A model generated the notes under the pieces. The model saw nothing but the letters and a program-made list of their open reading frames with translations. It ran no database searches and was not told the origin of the DNA. From Nocardia sp. NBC_00565 (lineage in GTDB: Bacteria; Actinomycetota; Actinomycetes; Mycobacteriales; Mycobacteriaceae): a stretch of DNA of 64,000 bases. Each line of letters opens with the position of its first letter. Position 1 is the stretch's first letter. The stretch is from the NCBI RefSeq assembly GCF_036345915.1, contig NZ_CP107785.1, positions 2,418,001-2,482,000 of the forward strand, written 5' to 3'. Of this stretch, positions 24,697-32,651 are shown one piece after another. A program made the translations under genes and the position numbers.

Positions 24697-25442
24697 TGGC
24701 CGACCAATCGGTATTAGCGGGTGCGGCACCCGATTTCGAATGTCGTGGCGTGGTCGCCGGACACGGCTCGGTTCCGGTCGTACGCGATCTGGACCTGTCA
24801 CTGGCCGCCGGAACCGTACTTGCCGTGCTCGGTCCCAACGGGGCGGGTAAGACCACGCTGATGACGACGATCGCCGGGCTCCTGCCCCGACTCGGCGGCG
24901 ACGTACTGGTCGCGGGGAGACCCCTGCCGAACGCACGGCCTGCTGCGGCGAACAAGGCGGGTGTCGTCCTTGTGCCCGATGACCGGGCACTGTTCACCAC
25001 GTTGACCGTTCGGGAGAACCTGTACCTCGCGCGCAAGGCGGGCGGCCCCGATATCGATGCGACGATGGCGATGTTTCCCGCGTTGCGTAAGCGGCTCCAG
25101 GTGGCCGCTGGCGCGTTGTCCGGTGGCGAACAGCAAATGCTCGCGGTTGCCAGAGCGCTGGTGCAGAAGCCGAAGGTGCTGCTCATCGATGAGATGAGCA
25201 TGGGCCTGGCACCGGTGATCGTCGAAGACCTGCTGCCGATTGTCCGGCGAATCGCGGACGAGACCGGAGCCGTCGTGATCCTCGTCGAACAACATGTCCA
25301 ACTGGCCCTCGAAGTAGCTGACGAGGCCATCGTCGTGGTCCACGGTGACATCGGACTGCGTGGCAGCGCTGCCGAACTCGCCGCAGATCCCGGCCGACTC
25401 GAAGCCGCCTACCTCGGCGAGGTGCAACCCGTCCCTCGGTGA
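24696..25442 (+). CDS. livF: ABC transporter ATPase, LivF type
   Basis: A 248-residue ATPase starting at ATG 24696, overlapping the TGA of the fused permease gene. It has Walker A GPNGAGKTT (about residues 46-54), signature LSGGEQQ, Walker B LLIDEMSMGL and the switch histidine in VEQHV. The DEMSMGLAP sequence is the usual LivF hallmark. It would form the nucleotide-binding heterodimer with the LivG domain of the preceding protein at the inner face of the membrane. Confidence 0.95.
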   Translation: MADQSVLAGAAPDFECRGVVAGHGSVPVVRDLDLSLAAGTVLAVLGPNGAGKTTLMTTIAGLLPRLGGDVLVAGRPLPNARPAAANKAGVVLVPDDRALFTTLTVRENLYLARKAGGPDIDATMAMFPALRKRLQVAAGALSGGEQQMLAVARALVQKPKVLLIDEMSMGLAPVIVEDLLPIVRRIADETGAVVILVEQHVQLALEVADEAIVVVHGDIGLRGSAAELAADPGRLEAAYLGEVQPVPR

Positions 25443-25769
25443 CGAACGGCGGTCGGTCCGCGAGTCGGTCAGGTACGCAGGAGTCCCCGATGGCCGGTCT
25501 CGCGGTCCTCAGTGCTTGACGTGATCTCGGTCATATAGTCAAATAGATTAGATTATTCAGGAGGTTGGCATGAGCGTAGCGATGTCGTTCGCCTCGACCC
25601 CGCCGGAACGAATGATCGTCGGTCCACACACCACCGACCTGCTCGCCGACCTGGCTGATGATGCGCCCGGATCGGGCACGAAAATTGCACTGGCACAGTC
25701 AATTTCATTGGAGTTGACGGTTTCGCGCGAACTCTCGAGAACAAGTGAACACACGAAGGAGGAGCAGCG
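25443..25769. other. Gap between the importer and the amidohydrolase, with operator and leader frame
   Basis: This 327-base space contains the AT-rich operator candidate at 25541-25559, a strong Shine-Dalgarno (CAGGAGG, 25558-25564) and the short frame starting at 25570. No other feature is seen. Confidence 0.6.
25541..25559. promoter_or_regulatory. TTAGCTAA-family operator candidate
   Basis: AAATAGATTAGATTATTCA lies just before a strong ribosome-binding site. It is closely similar to 4905-4919 and to the element at 21731-21742. Confidence 0.45.
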
Positions 25770-25791
25770 ATGCCCCTGCAGCCATGGATGA
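25570..25791 (+). CDS. Possible small leader protein before the amidohydrolase
   Basis: A 73-residue frame beginning MSVAMSFASTPPERMIVGPH with an excellent ribosome-binding site (AGGAGG, spacing about 6) directly after an operator candidate. It runs past the amidohydrolase start (25770) in another frame, so its translation could couple to that gene. No family is recognised and the C-terminal part looks non-protein-like. It may be a leader peptide, or the start of a gene that has lost its body. Confidence 0.35.
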   Translation: MSVAMSFASTPPERMIVGPHTTDLLADLADDAPGSGTKIALAQSISLELTVSRELSRTSEHTKEEQRCPCSHG

Positions 25792-26948
25792 AGCTCATCT
25801 CCGTCGATGACCACCTGATCGAGCACCCGCTCGTCTGGCAGGATCGGCTGCCCGCCAAATACCGGGACCTCGGGCCCCGAATCATCGAGATCCCGCGCGG
25901 GGATCTGCCGGCGATTCAGTCCTGGGAGTACGAGGGTCGGCCCTATCCGTATATCGGGCTCAACGCGGTCGCGGGCAAGAAGCCCGAGGAGTACGGGCTC
26001 GAGCCGGTCCGCTACGACGACATGATCCCCGGCTGTTACGACCCCAAGGCGCGGTTGGCGGACATGGACATCGATGGTGTGGAAGCTATGTTGTGTTTCC
26101 CATCGTTTCCCCGGTTCTGCGGCACCGTGTTTCTCGAAGCCGAGGACAAGGACCTCGCACTACTGTGCGTGCGGGCTTACAACGACTTCGTACTCGACGA
26201 GTGGTGTGCCGCAGCGCCGGGGCGCCTGATCCCCGTGGTAATTCTGCCGTTGTGGGACGCCGAGGAGTCGGTGCGGGAGATCCACCGGACGGCGGCGAAA
26301 GGCGCCAAGGCGATTTCGTTCCCCGACCTGCCGCACGCCCTCGGACTGCCGTCCGTCCACACCGATTTCTGGGATCCGGTGTTCTCCGCGGCCGAAGAGA
26401 CCGGCATGCCGTTGTGCCAGCATTTCGGTAGCGGTGGCGCCACCTCCATCCCGCAGATCGCCTCGGACGCGCCATTCGCGGTGATGATCAACCTGATGGG
26501 CACCAACAGCATGCACGCCACGGTGGACTGGATGTTCTCCCCCGCGTTGCACAAGCACCCCAACCTGAAGATCGGTCTGTCCGAGGGCGGCATCGGCTGG
26601 ATGCCCTACATCGTCGAGCGCGCCGACTACGTCTGGCGCAAACACCGCTACTACCAGAACATCAACCAGGATGTGCGGCCCTCGGAGTTGTTCAAGAAGC
26701 ACTTTCACGGCTGTTTCATCGAGGACGATTTCGGAATCGCCAACCGGCACATCATCGGTGTCGACCGGATCACCTGGGAGTGCGACTACCCGCACTCGGA
26801 CTCGTTCTGGCCGGCCAGCCGCAAGCGGGCCGAGGAGACGTTCGCCGAGGTGCCCGACGACGAGGTGCATCAGATCGTCGAGTTGAACGCCCGCCGGTTC
26901 TACAACCTGCCCGCGGTGGTTCCGGCGCCCGCTGGCGCGGCGAGCTGA
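25770..26948 (+). CDS. Amidohydrolase family protein (PF04909, ACMSD-like)
   Basis: A 392-residue TIM-barrel metal-dependent hydrolase/decarboxylase with a GAAGGAGGAG ribosome-binding site. The N-terminal ligand motif is ISVDDHLIEHP, and the barrel contains ADMDIDGVEAMLCFPSFPRF, PLCQHFGSGG and WECDYPHSDSFWP, the last with the conserved D-x-P-H of the family. PF04909 enzymes are zinc- or manganese-dependent and carry out decarboxylation or C-N/C-C hydrolysis. This subgroup is abundant in mycobacteria and Nocardia catabolic clusters but has no agreed substrate. Two more family members lie at 28966 and 44973. It is followed 9 bases later by a small protein. Confidence 0.9.
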   Translation: MPLQPWMKLISVDDHLIEHPLVWQDRLPAKYRDLGPRIIEIPRGDLPAIQSWEYEGRPYPYIGLNAVAGKKPEEYGLEPVRYDDMIPGCYDPKARLADMDIDGVEAMLCFPSFPRFCGTVFLEAEDKDLALLCVRAYNDFVLDEWCAAAPGRLIPVVILPLWDAEESVREIHRTAAKGAKAISFPDLPHALGLPSVHTDFWDPVFSAAEETGMPLCQHFGSGGATSIPQIASDAPFAVMINLMGTNSMHATVDWMFSPALHKHPNLKIGLSEGGIGWMPYIVERADYVWRKHRYYQNINQDVRPSELFKKHFHGCFIEDDFGIANRHIIGVDRITWECDYPHSDSFWPASRKRAEETFAEVPDDEVHQIVELNARRFYNLPAVVPAPAGAAS

Positions 26949-26957
26949 GGTCCGGAT

Positions 26958-27170
26958 ATGAGTGCGGACAGGCAGATCGATGCCGACGATTGGTCCGACA
27001 CCGATCTGCTGACCAAGGATGAGGCGGGCGAACGGCTCGACGACGAGATCGCGGTAGTCACCGCGCGGCTGGCGGAGCTGAGTGCGGTCGCTGACAGCGT
27101 GGCCGAAGCGGAGTTGCTTACGAAGCGGCTCGCTGCCATGGAAGTCGCTCGGGCCGCGCTGCGTCGGTGA
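26958..27170 (+). CDS. Small helical protein linked to the amidohydrolase
   Basis: A 70-residue, highly helical, acidic protein (MSADRQIDADDWSDTDLLTK, then heptad-like EIAVVTARLAELSAVADSVAEAE...LLTKRLAAMEVARAALRR). It is probably a short coiled coil that dimerises. It lies 9 bases after the amidohydrolase and before a strong terminator, so the two are a bicistron. No known family is recognised; an accessory or scaffold role for the hydrolase is possible. Confidence 0.7.
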   Translation: MSADRQIDADDWSDTDLLTKDEAGERLDDEIAVVTARLAELSAVADSVAEAELLTKRLAAMEVARAALRR

Positions 27171-27178
27171 GTCAGTGC

Positions 27179-27216
27179 GCTGCGGCGCCCGATCGGGAAC
27201 GGTCGGGCGCCGCAGC
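27179..27216 (+). terminator. Terminator after the amidohydrolase bicistron
   Basis: A perfect 14-bp stem GCTGCGGCGCCCGA / TCGGGCGCCGCAGC (27179-27192 and 27203-27216) with a 10-base loop, 9 bases after the stop. Confidence 0.88.
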
Positions 27217-27300
27217 GTATTCGGGGTGTGGCCAGTGTCGAGCATCACGGTTGCGTGAATCGGGTGGACGAGATCGGCGGTCTTGTCAAGATTGTGAAAT

Positions 27301-27323
27301 GATTTAGCTTATTCACCTAAATC
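27301..27323. promoter_or_regulatory. Inverted-repeat operator just upstream of the GntR gene
   Basis: GATTTAG-N9-CTAAATC is a perfect inverted repeat ending 12 bases before the GTG start of the GntR gene. Its position suggests autorepression, and its GATTTAGCTTATT half resembles the other AT-rich elements of the window. Confidence 0.6.
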
Positions 27324-27335
27324 TTGGGAGGAAGA

Positions 27336-28133
27336 GTGGCAGTTCGGACGACGGCCGGGTCGGCGCGCGAGACAAATCGCTCCCAGGTCAACGGCGTGGG
27401 CCAGCGCGTTCGCGTGCCCAAGACGGCCGAACTCGTTGCCGCCGATCTGCGGCGCCGGATCATTCGTGGTGAATTGTCCGAAGGTGACGCGCTCCCTTCG
27501 GAATCAGAGCTGACAACTCAGTTCGGCGTGTCCCGGCCGACGCTGCGTGAGGCGTACCGAGTGCTGGAGTCGGAGAGTCTCATCGTCATCCGCCGCGGCG
27601 TCAACGGTGGGGCCCGGGTGCAGCCGCCGCGCCGTGAGGTCGCTGCCCGCTACGCGGGCTTCATCCTGGAGTATCAGGGCGCCTCCATCAGGGACGTATA
27701 CGAGGCTCGCGCCGCACTCGAGGTGCCCAGCGTCGGGCAGCTGGCCCGGAAACGGACCGACGAAGATCTGGCCGCGCTCACCGAGGCGCTCGACCGGTAC
27801 GAAGGTGAGTGCGACCCGCACGGGTCCATCCGGTTGCACGGTGAATTCCATCAGTTGGTGGTCGCTCTGGCCGGCAACGAGACGCTCGCCTTGTTGTCGG
27901 AGATGTTGCATCACATCATTGAGATCGCCAACGTGTCGCTGCAACCCGAGGTGGGTCCCTCGGCCGAACGCGCCCGGCGTAAGACCAGAAAGACCCATCG
28001 CAAACTGGTCGAGCTGATCCGTGATCGTGATTCAGGTGGTGCAGAACAGTTGTGGCGTCGTCATCTCGAAGAGGCTGAAGGGTACGTTCTCGGCGACGAC
28101 GCGGCAGCCACTGTGCTCGATCTGCTCGGCTGA
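27336..28133 (+). CDS. GntR family regulator, FadR/FCD type
   Basis: A 265-residue regulator from GTG 27336 with GGGAGGA four bases upstream (the frame opens at TTG 27324 inside that site). The winged helix-turn-helix is LPSESELTTQFGVSRPTLREAYRVLE (about residues 45-70). The FCD effector domain follows, with the metal- or ligand-binding histidines in LHGEFHQLVVALAGNETL and THRKLVELIRDRD. FCD-GntR proteins usually sense a catabolic acid or acyl-CoA and repress the corresponding genes. A perfect dyad lies directly upstream, and the same motif family precedes several operons here, so it is the leading candidate for the AT-rich operator regulon. A paralogue is at 40137. Confidence 0.93.
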   Translation: MAVRTTAGSARETNRSQVNGVGQRVRVPKTAELVAADLRRRIIRGELSEGDALPSESELTTQFGVSRPTLREAYRVLESESLIVIRRGVNGGARVQPPRREVAARYAGFILEYQGASIRDVYEARAALEVPSVGQLARKRTDEDLAALTEALDRYEGECDPHGSIRLHGEFHQLVVALAGNETLALLSEMLHHIIEIANVSLQPEVGPSAERARRKTRKTHRKLVELIRDRDSGGAEQLWRRHLEEAEGYVLGDDAAATVLDLLG

Positions 28134-28233
28134 GGTTTCCAGCGCCGGCGCGTCCGTCGCATCGGGATGGTGTGCGGTGTTGCACGCGATGGCGCGGCGG
28201 TCTCGTCGGATTGCTGGTCGGCGGTGCGCCACT

Positions 28234-28260
28234 GATATAGTTAGCTAATTCTGCTATATC
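28234..28260. promoter_or_regulatory. Extended inverted-repeat operator upstream of MaoC
   Basis: GATATAG-N13-CTATATC flanks TTAGCTAA, giving nested dyads in a 27-base patch 50 bases before the MaoC gene. It is the best-conserved member of the AT-rich operator family. Confidence 0.6.
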
Positions 28261-28310
28261 GAGGACGAGCTGACGGCGGCGTTCGCCGGGTTCGGAAAGT
28301 GGGCACACTT

Positions 28311-28808
28311 ATGACAGACCTGACCAGTCCGGCCCCGGCGGGTGTGGATCCGGTGATCTACCGTGGCGTTGCGGACCTCGAGGCTGCAGTCGGCAAGGAG
28401 CTCGGACCCACTGGGTGGTTCACCGTGGGGCAGGAGCGAATTGATGGTTTCGCTGACGCGACCGAGGATCATCAGTGGATCCACGTCGATCCGGTGCGAG
28501 CCGTGGACGGCCCGTTCGGCGCCACTGTCGCACACGGATTTTTGACGCTGTCGTTGGTGCCGTACTTCGTCAACTGCCTGCGCCGGATCGAGGATGTCCG
28601 GATGGGGGTGAACTACGGTTTGGACAAGGTTCGGTTCCCGGCCCCCGTGCGGGCTGGTAGTCGGATCCGAGCCCGCACCACGATGATTCGACTCGACCGC
28701 GTCGAAGGTGGTGCTGTTCAGCTCGTTACTCGCACGACCATCGAGGTCGATGGTGACGTGAAGCCGGCCTGTGTGGCTGATCTGGTGAGCCGCTACTACT
28801 TCGACTGA
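28311..28808 (+). CDS. MaoC-like (R)-specific enoyl-CoA hydratase
   Basis: A 165-residue hot-dog protein. The hydratase-2 motif is intact: FADATEDHQWIHVDPVRA (catalytic Asp and His of the D-x4-H pattern), then GPFGATVAHGFLTLSLVP. It hydrates or dehydrates a 2-enoyl/3-hydroxyacyl-CoA and probably acts as a dimer. The start is either ATG 28311 or GTG 28299; neither has a good ribosome-binding site. It is a single-gene unit between a GntR gene and an amidohydrolase and carries the TTAGCTAA operator. A possible partner is the Ltp2-like aldolase, which lacks its usual fused MaoC. Confidence 0.92.
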   Translation: MTDLTSPAPAGVDPVIYRGVADLEAAVGKELGPTGWFTVGQERIDGFADATEDHQWIHVDPVRAVDGPFGATVAHGFLTLSLVPYFVNCLRRIEDVRMGVNYGLDKVRFPAPVRAGSRIRARTTMIRLDRVEGGAVQLVTRTTIEVDGDVKPACVADLVSRYYFD

Positions 28809-28893
28809 CCCGGCCGCATGTGTGCAGTTTGACGATTGTGCCATGGGGATTTTCTGGTGTTGCACAGGGCAAGGAGTGTGAAGCAGCGTTAAA

Positions 28894-28913
28894 ACTTGAC
28901 GGTTTTGTCAAGT
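28894..28913. promoter_or_regulatory. ACTTGAC-N6-GTCAAGT operator upstream of the amidohydrolase
   Basis: A perfect inverted repeat with 7-bp arms (28894-28900 and 28907-28913), spacer GGTTTT, 52 bases before the start. It is identical in arms to the site at 38955-38974; others are at 34251, 34351 and 39734. Confidence 0.8.
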
Positions 28914-28965
28914 TTCGCTTACCGTGGTAGTCGAGCCAATTGCCGCCTTCGATAGGGGATAGGTC

Positions 28966-30183
28966 ATGACCCATTTCACCGACGCGCCGATCTTCGACGC
29001 GGATACCCACATGTATGAGACGCCGGACGCGTTGACCCGGTATTTGCCGGAGAAGTACCACAAGGCAGTGCAATTCGTAAAGATCGGCAACGCGACCAAG
29101 ATCGCGATCCTCGGGAAGATCACCGACTACATCCCGAATCCGACGTTCGAACGGGTGGCCGCGCCGGGAGCATGGGAGAAGTTCTTCTCCGGACAGAATT
29201 CGGAAGGCAAGTCCCTGCGCGAGATGGCCGGAAAGGGGATCGACGCCGAGCCGTCGTTCCGCGAGCCCGGCCCGCGTATCGCGGAGCTGGATCGGCAGGG
29301 CGTCACGGAAGCGCTGGTCTATCCCACGCTGGCCAATCTGGTGGAGCACTCCGCGGCCGAAGATCCCGAACTCGTTGTCGCGATGATCCATGCGCTGAAT
29401 CGGTGGATGCTGGAGACCTGGGGCTATACCCACGAGGACCGGTTGTTCATGACTCCGGTGATCAACTGCGGGCTGGTCGACGATGCGCGCCGCGAGCTGG
29501 CGTACCTCGTCGAGAACGGGGCAAAAGCGGTGCTGATCAAGCCGGCCCCGGTGAACGGGCTGCGCGGCTGGCGCTCGCCGGCGCTGCCGGAGTTCGATCC
29601 GTTCTGGCGTGATGTCGAGAACGCGGGGATCCCGGTGGTCGTGCACGCAAGCCAGCCGCCACTGGACAGCTATATCAATCAGTGGGAACCGACCGATGCC
29701 AACAGTCATCTGGAGATGAGCGCGTTCCGCTGGATCACGTTGGGGCACCGTGAGATTGCCGACATGCTGACCAGCCTGATCTGCCATGGCACGTTGACCC
29801 GGTTCCCGCGGTTGCGCATCGCGAGTGTGGAGAACGGCAGCGCCTGGATCAAGCCGCTGTTCGACGATTTCAAGGCCACCTACGCCAAGATGCCGCAGGC
29901 GTTCGAGGAGCATCCGATCGAGGTGTTCCGGCGCAACATCTGGGTCAGCCCGTTCTGGGAGGGTTCGGTGGCCGATGTGGTGCAGACAGTCGGCTGGGAC
30001 CGGGTGCTGTTCGGTTCGGACTTCCCGCACCCCGAGGGGCTCATCGAACCGCGCGGCTACTTCCGGTACGCCGAGGGTATGGACGAGCGGCGCACGCGAG
30101 ACTTCATGGGCGACAACGCTCGTCGCTTCATGGGCCTACCGGTGCGCAACCCGGCGGGCGACTCTGTGCCGGTTCTCGTGTAG
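28966..30183 (+). CDS. Amidohydrolase family protein (PF04909)
   Basis: A 405-residue TIM-barrel enzyme with the metal-ligand motif IFDADTHMYE near residue 10, VVVHASQPP in the barrel and the C-terminal VLFGSDFPHPEGL carrying the conserved Asp-x-Pro-His. It is related to the family members at 25770 and 44973 but differs in its middle section. It is likely to be a metal-dependent decarboxylase or C-C/C-N hydrolase acting on an intermediate of the pathway controlled by the ACTTGAC operators. It stands alone, with a terminator downstream. Confidence 0.9.
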   Translation: MTHFTDAPIFDADTHMYETPDALTRYLPEKYHKAVQFVKIGNATKIAILGKITDYIPNPTFERVAAPGAWEKFFSGQNSEGKSLREMAGKGIDAEPSFREPGPRIAELDRQGVTEALVYPTLANLVEHSAAEDPELVVAMIHALNRWMLETWGYTHEDRLFMTPVINCGLVDDARRELAYLVENGAKAVLIKPAPVNGLRGWRSPALPEFDPFWRDVENAGIPVVVHASQPPLDSYINQWEPTDANSHLEMSAFRWITLGHREIADMLTSLICHGTLTRFPRLRIASVENGSAWIKPLFDDFKATYAKMPQAFEEHPIEVFRRNIWVSPFWEGSVADVVQTVGWDRVLFGSDFPHPEGLIEPRGYFRYAEGMDERRTRDFMGDNARRFMGLPVRNPAGDSVPVLV

Positions 30184-30194
30184 TCGAATGCGCT

Positions 30195-30228
30195 GTGCCA
30201 CGCCGTAGTTCGATACTCGGCGTGGCAC
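30195..30228 (+). terminator. Terminator after the amidohydrolase
   Basis: Perfect 11-bp arms GTGCCACGCCG / CGGCGTGGCAC (30195-30205 and 30218-30228) with a 12-base loop, 12 bases after the stop. Confidence 0.8.
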
Positions 30229-30288
30229 CTGTTCGAGCAAAGTATTGTCGACGACCCGGCGCGAGTGCGTGCCGAGACAGGTGTGGTG

Positions 30289-31110
30289 ATGTCGCTGGAA
30301 TTGGCGCCGATCACGTCCCCGACGCTGCTCGATCTGCTCGAGGTGGAGCAGCTCGATCGAGACATCTATCGGTCGATCGTGGTCTTCGACGAACCCTTCG
30401 CGCTCTACGGAGGTCAAGTCGCCGCGCAAGCATTGCTCGCCGCGGGCCGCACGGTCCCCGAGGGTCGGCTGCCGCACTCACTGCACTGCTACTACCTGCG
30501 CGGTGGAGCCGCCGCCAAACCCGTGCTGTTTCGGATCGATCGGGACCGGGACGGCCGGTCCTACTCGGCCCGCCGAGTCACGGCGCTGCAGGACGGCGAG
30601 GTCATTTTCACCATGTCCGCATCGTTTGCCGTCTTCCGCGACAGCGCGGACCACGAACTCGAGCCGATGCCCGACGTGCCTGGTCCAGATGACCTGCCCG
30701 AATGGGAGTTCGAGCGGCTGTGGTCGACGCAGGCCAGGTTGCCGCCGCAGCGGACACCGACTACGCCGTGGCCGAGCCGCTTCTGGGCCCGCAGCGCCAT
30801 CGAGCTACCCGACTCCCCACTCGTCCACGCATGTGTGCTGACCTACCTGTCCGACACATCGACCGGTCTCGTCGATGTTCCGGACGGCGCGTATTCGGCG
30901 GGGGCCAGCCTCGACCATGCCGTCTGGTTCCATCGACCAGCGCGCCTCGACGATTGGGTACTGATGGATCTTGTGCCGAGAACGGTCGCTGCGGGCCGGG
31001 GCTTCTATACCGGCACTGTCCGCCGGCCAGACGGCGTCACCGTCGCCACACTGACGCAAGAGTCGTTGTTCCGGGAGCCGCGCGCCGGTGCGACTCTGCC
31101 GAAAATCTGA
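30289..31110 (+). CDS. tesB: Acyl-CoA thioesterase II (TesB type)
   Basis: A 273-residue double hot-dog thioesterase. The N-terminal hot-dog has DEPFALYGGQVAAQALLAAGRTV and LHCYYLRGGAAAKPVLFRIDRDRDGRSYSARRV, typical TesB blocks. The C-terminal hot-dog has SLDHAVWFHRPARLDDWVLMD and a final TQESLFR segment with the conserved catalytic Gln/Asp/Thr-type residues. It hydrolyses medium- or long-chain acyl-CoA to free acid and CoA. ATG 30289 is preferred to an in-frame GTG 24 bases upstream. The DoxX gene follows 19 bases later, so they may be co-transcribed. The role here may be release of trapped or dead-end CoA esters. Confidence 0.92.
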   Translation: MSLELAPITSPTLLDLLEVEQLDRDIYRSIVVFDEPFALYGGQVAAQALLAAGRTVPEGRLPHSLHCYYLRGGAAAKPVLFRIDRDRDGRSYSARRVTALQDGEVIFTMSASFAVFRDSADHELEPMPDVPGPDDLPEWEFERLWSTQARLPPQRTPTTPWPSRFWARSAIELPDSPLVHACVLTYLSDTSTGLVDVPDGAYSAGASLDHAVWFHRPARLDDWVLMDLVPRTVAAGRGFYTGTVRRPDGVTVATLTQESLFREPRAGATLPKI

Positions 31111-31129
31111 GCGGGAGTTAGGGATAGAT

Positions 31130-31657
31130 ATGAGCGGGATGGCAAGCGCGTCGGTAGATGCCGGTTTGCTGGTGATCCGGGTGGCAGGCGGGTTGACCAT
31201 GGCCGCACACGGCTACCAGAAATTCTTCTCCGGCGGTCGGATCGCAGGGACGGCTCGATGGTTCGACAGCATGGGGATGCGGCCCGGGCGGTGGCACGCG
31301 CTGATGGCCGCGTCCACGGAGGTGGGCGTGGGCATTCTGCTTGCCCTGGGTCTGCTGACCCCCTTCGCGGGCGCCGGATTCGTCGCACTGATGCTCGTGG
31401 CCGGCTATACAGTGCACCGGACGAACGGGTTCTTCAGTGTGAATTCGGGCTGGGAGTACAACTTCATTCTCGCGGTCATCGGCGCCGGGGTGGCGATGAC
31501 CGGCCCGGGTCGCTATTCCCTGGACCACCTTGCCGGATGGGATACCGCGTTGTCCGGTGTGCGCGGGGCCGCCGTCGCGATTGTCGGTGGTCTGCTGGCC
31601 GGGGTCGGTCAACTGGTGCTCTTCTACCGCCCACCGGCGTCAGTCGGCGATATCTAG
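31130..31657 (+). CDS. DoxX family membrane protein
   Basis: A 175-residue protein with four membrane helices (about residues 10-30, 55-80, 85-105 and 130-165) and the DoxX signature GGLTMAAHGYQKFF near the N-terminus and a central LLALGLLTPFAGAGFVALML. DoxX proteins are small quinone-linked or redox-associated membrane proteins; some support thiosulfate or oxidative-stress functions. The start is ATG 31130, after GGGAGTTAGGGAT. It is 19 bases after tesB and convergent with the next gene. No specific role can be given. Confidence 0.85.
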   Translation: MSGMASASVDAGLLVIRVAGGLTMAAHGYQKFFSGGRIAGTARWFDSMGMRPGRWHALMAASTEVGVGILLALGLLTPFAGAGFVALMLVAGYTVHRTNGFFSVNSGWEYNFILAVIGAGVAMTGPGRYSLDHLAGWDTALSGVRGAAVAIVGGLLAGVGQLVLFYRPPASVGDI

Positions 31658-31757
31658 ATCCAGATCAGCTCCACTTCGGCGCGAGTGACTCGCATAAATC
31701 CGAGGTGGGCGCATCCTGATTCCGGGCACGTGCCGAGCGCACCTGCCCGGCTACGAG

Positions 31758-32651
31758 CTAGGGTGTGCGCTTGGCTGCGGGCAGGATCGCGGGTGCCGCT
31801 CGCCAGTCCTCCAGTCCGTAATCGACTGTGCCGACGTAGATCTCGCCGCGCGAAACCTCGCTCCAGTGCGCGTGGTTGAGCTGATGGATGGTGAAGCAGG
31901 CGTCCAGTGCGGTGGTGAAGCCCATGGCATCTTGGGCTTGGTTGACCGAATCTTTGATGAGCATGGCCGCCATGGAAGGGACTTTCGCGATCCGGGCGGC
32001 GAATTCGACGGTGCGTTCGGAGATGGTGTCGGCGTCGAAGACCTTGCTGACCATCCCGAGTGCATACGCTTCGTCAGCGTCGATCGAATCGCCGGTGAGT
32101 AGTAGCTCTTTGGCCTTACGCGGGCCGAATTCCCAAGGGTGAGCGAAGTATTCGACGCCACACATGCCCAGTCTGGTGCCGACGACGTCGGCGAACGCGG
32201 TACCTTCGGCGGCCACGATCAGATCGCAGCACCAGGCGAGCATCAGCCCGGCCGACAGAACCTTGCCATGCACCTGGGCGATGGTGATCTTGCGCAGCCG
32301 ACGCCAGCGCTTGGTGTTCTCGAAGTAGTAGTGCCATTCCTGCCGGACTCGGCCCTCGGCACCGCCGAGGGTGCTGCCGTTGCACTGGTAGCTCGGGTGC
32401 TGATCCGATCCGGGCTCGCGCTCGGCGATGCTTTCGGCGGTGCCGAGATCGTGTCCAGCGGAGAAGGCGGCGCCCGCGCCGCGCAGGATCACCACGCGCA
32501 CAGTGTCATCGGCTTCGGCGCGTTCGAACGCCTCGCCCAGTTCGACGAGCATTCCGCGGTTCTGTGCGTTGCGGGCGTGCGGCCGGTCGAGTGTGATGCG
32601 TGCGACGCGGCCCTGCTCGAGGGTTTCGTATCCGATGTACCGGAAACTCAT
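31758..32651 (-). CDS. Enoyl-CoA hydratase/isomerase (crotonase family)
   Basis: A 297-residue crotonase with the oxyanion-hole segments FSAGHDLGTAESIAEREPG and GKVLSAGLMLAWCCDLIVAAEG. The long insert after AGHDLG and the RVRQEWHYYFENTKRWRR stretch are typical of a mycobacterial subgroup annotated as enoyl-CoA hydratases. The residue at the second catalytic position (GTRLGMCGVEYF) is not the canonical Glu of 2-enoyl-CoA hydratase, so isomerase, hydrolase or hydro-lyase chemistry is possible. An AGGAGAGG site and a 4-base overlap with the ligase stop show that the two genes are coupled. It is the last gene of the ligase operon. Confidence 0.9.
   Translation of the reverse strand: MSFRYIGYETLEQGRVARITLDRPHARNAQNRGMLVELGEAFERAEADDTVRVVILRGAGAAFSAGHDLGTAESIAEREPGSDQHPSYQCNGSTLGGAEGRVRQEWHYYFENTKRWRRLRKITIAQVHGKVLSAGLMLAWCCDLIVAAEGTAFADVVGTRLGMCGVEYFAHPWEFGPRKAKELLLTGDSIDADEAYALGMVSKVFDADTISERTVEFAARIAKVPSMAAMLIKDSVNQAQDAMGFTTALDACFTIHQLNHAHWSEVSRGEIYVGTVDYGLEDWRAAPAILPAAKRTP

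Noticed and set aside
27285..27291. GTCAAGA half-site before the first GntR gene as a member of the ACTTGAC operator family
   Set aside because: Only one arm is present with no matching left arm; it could be chance.
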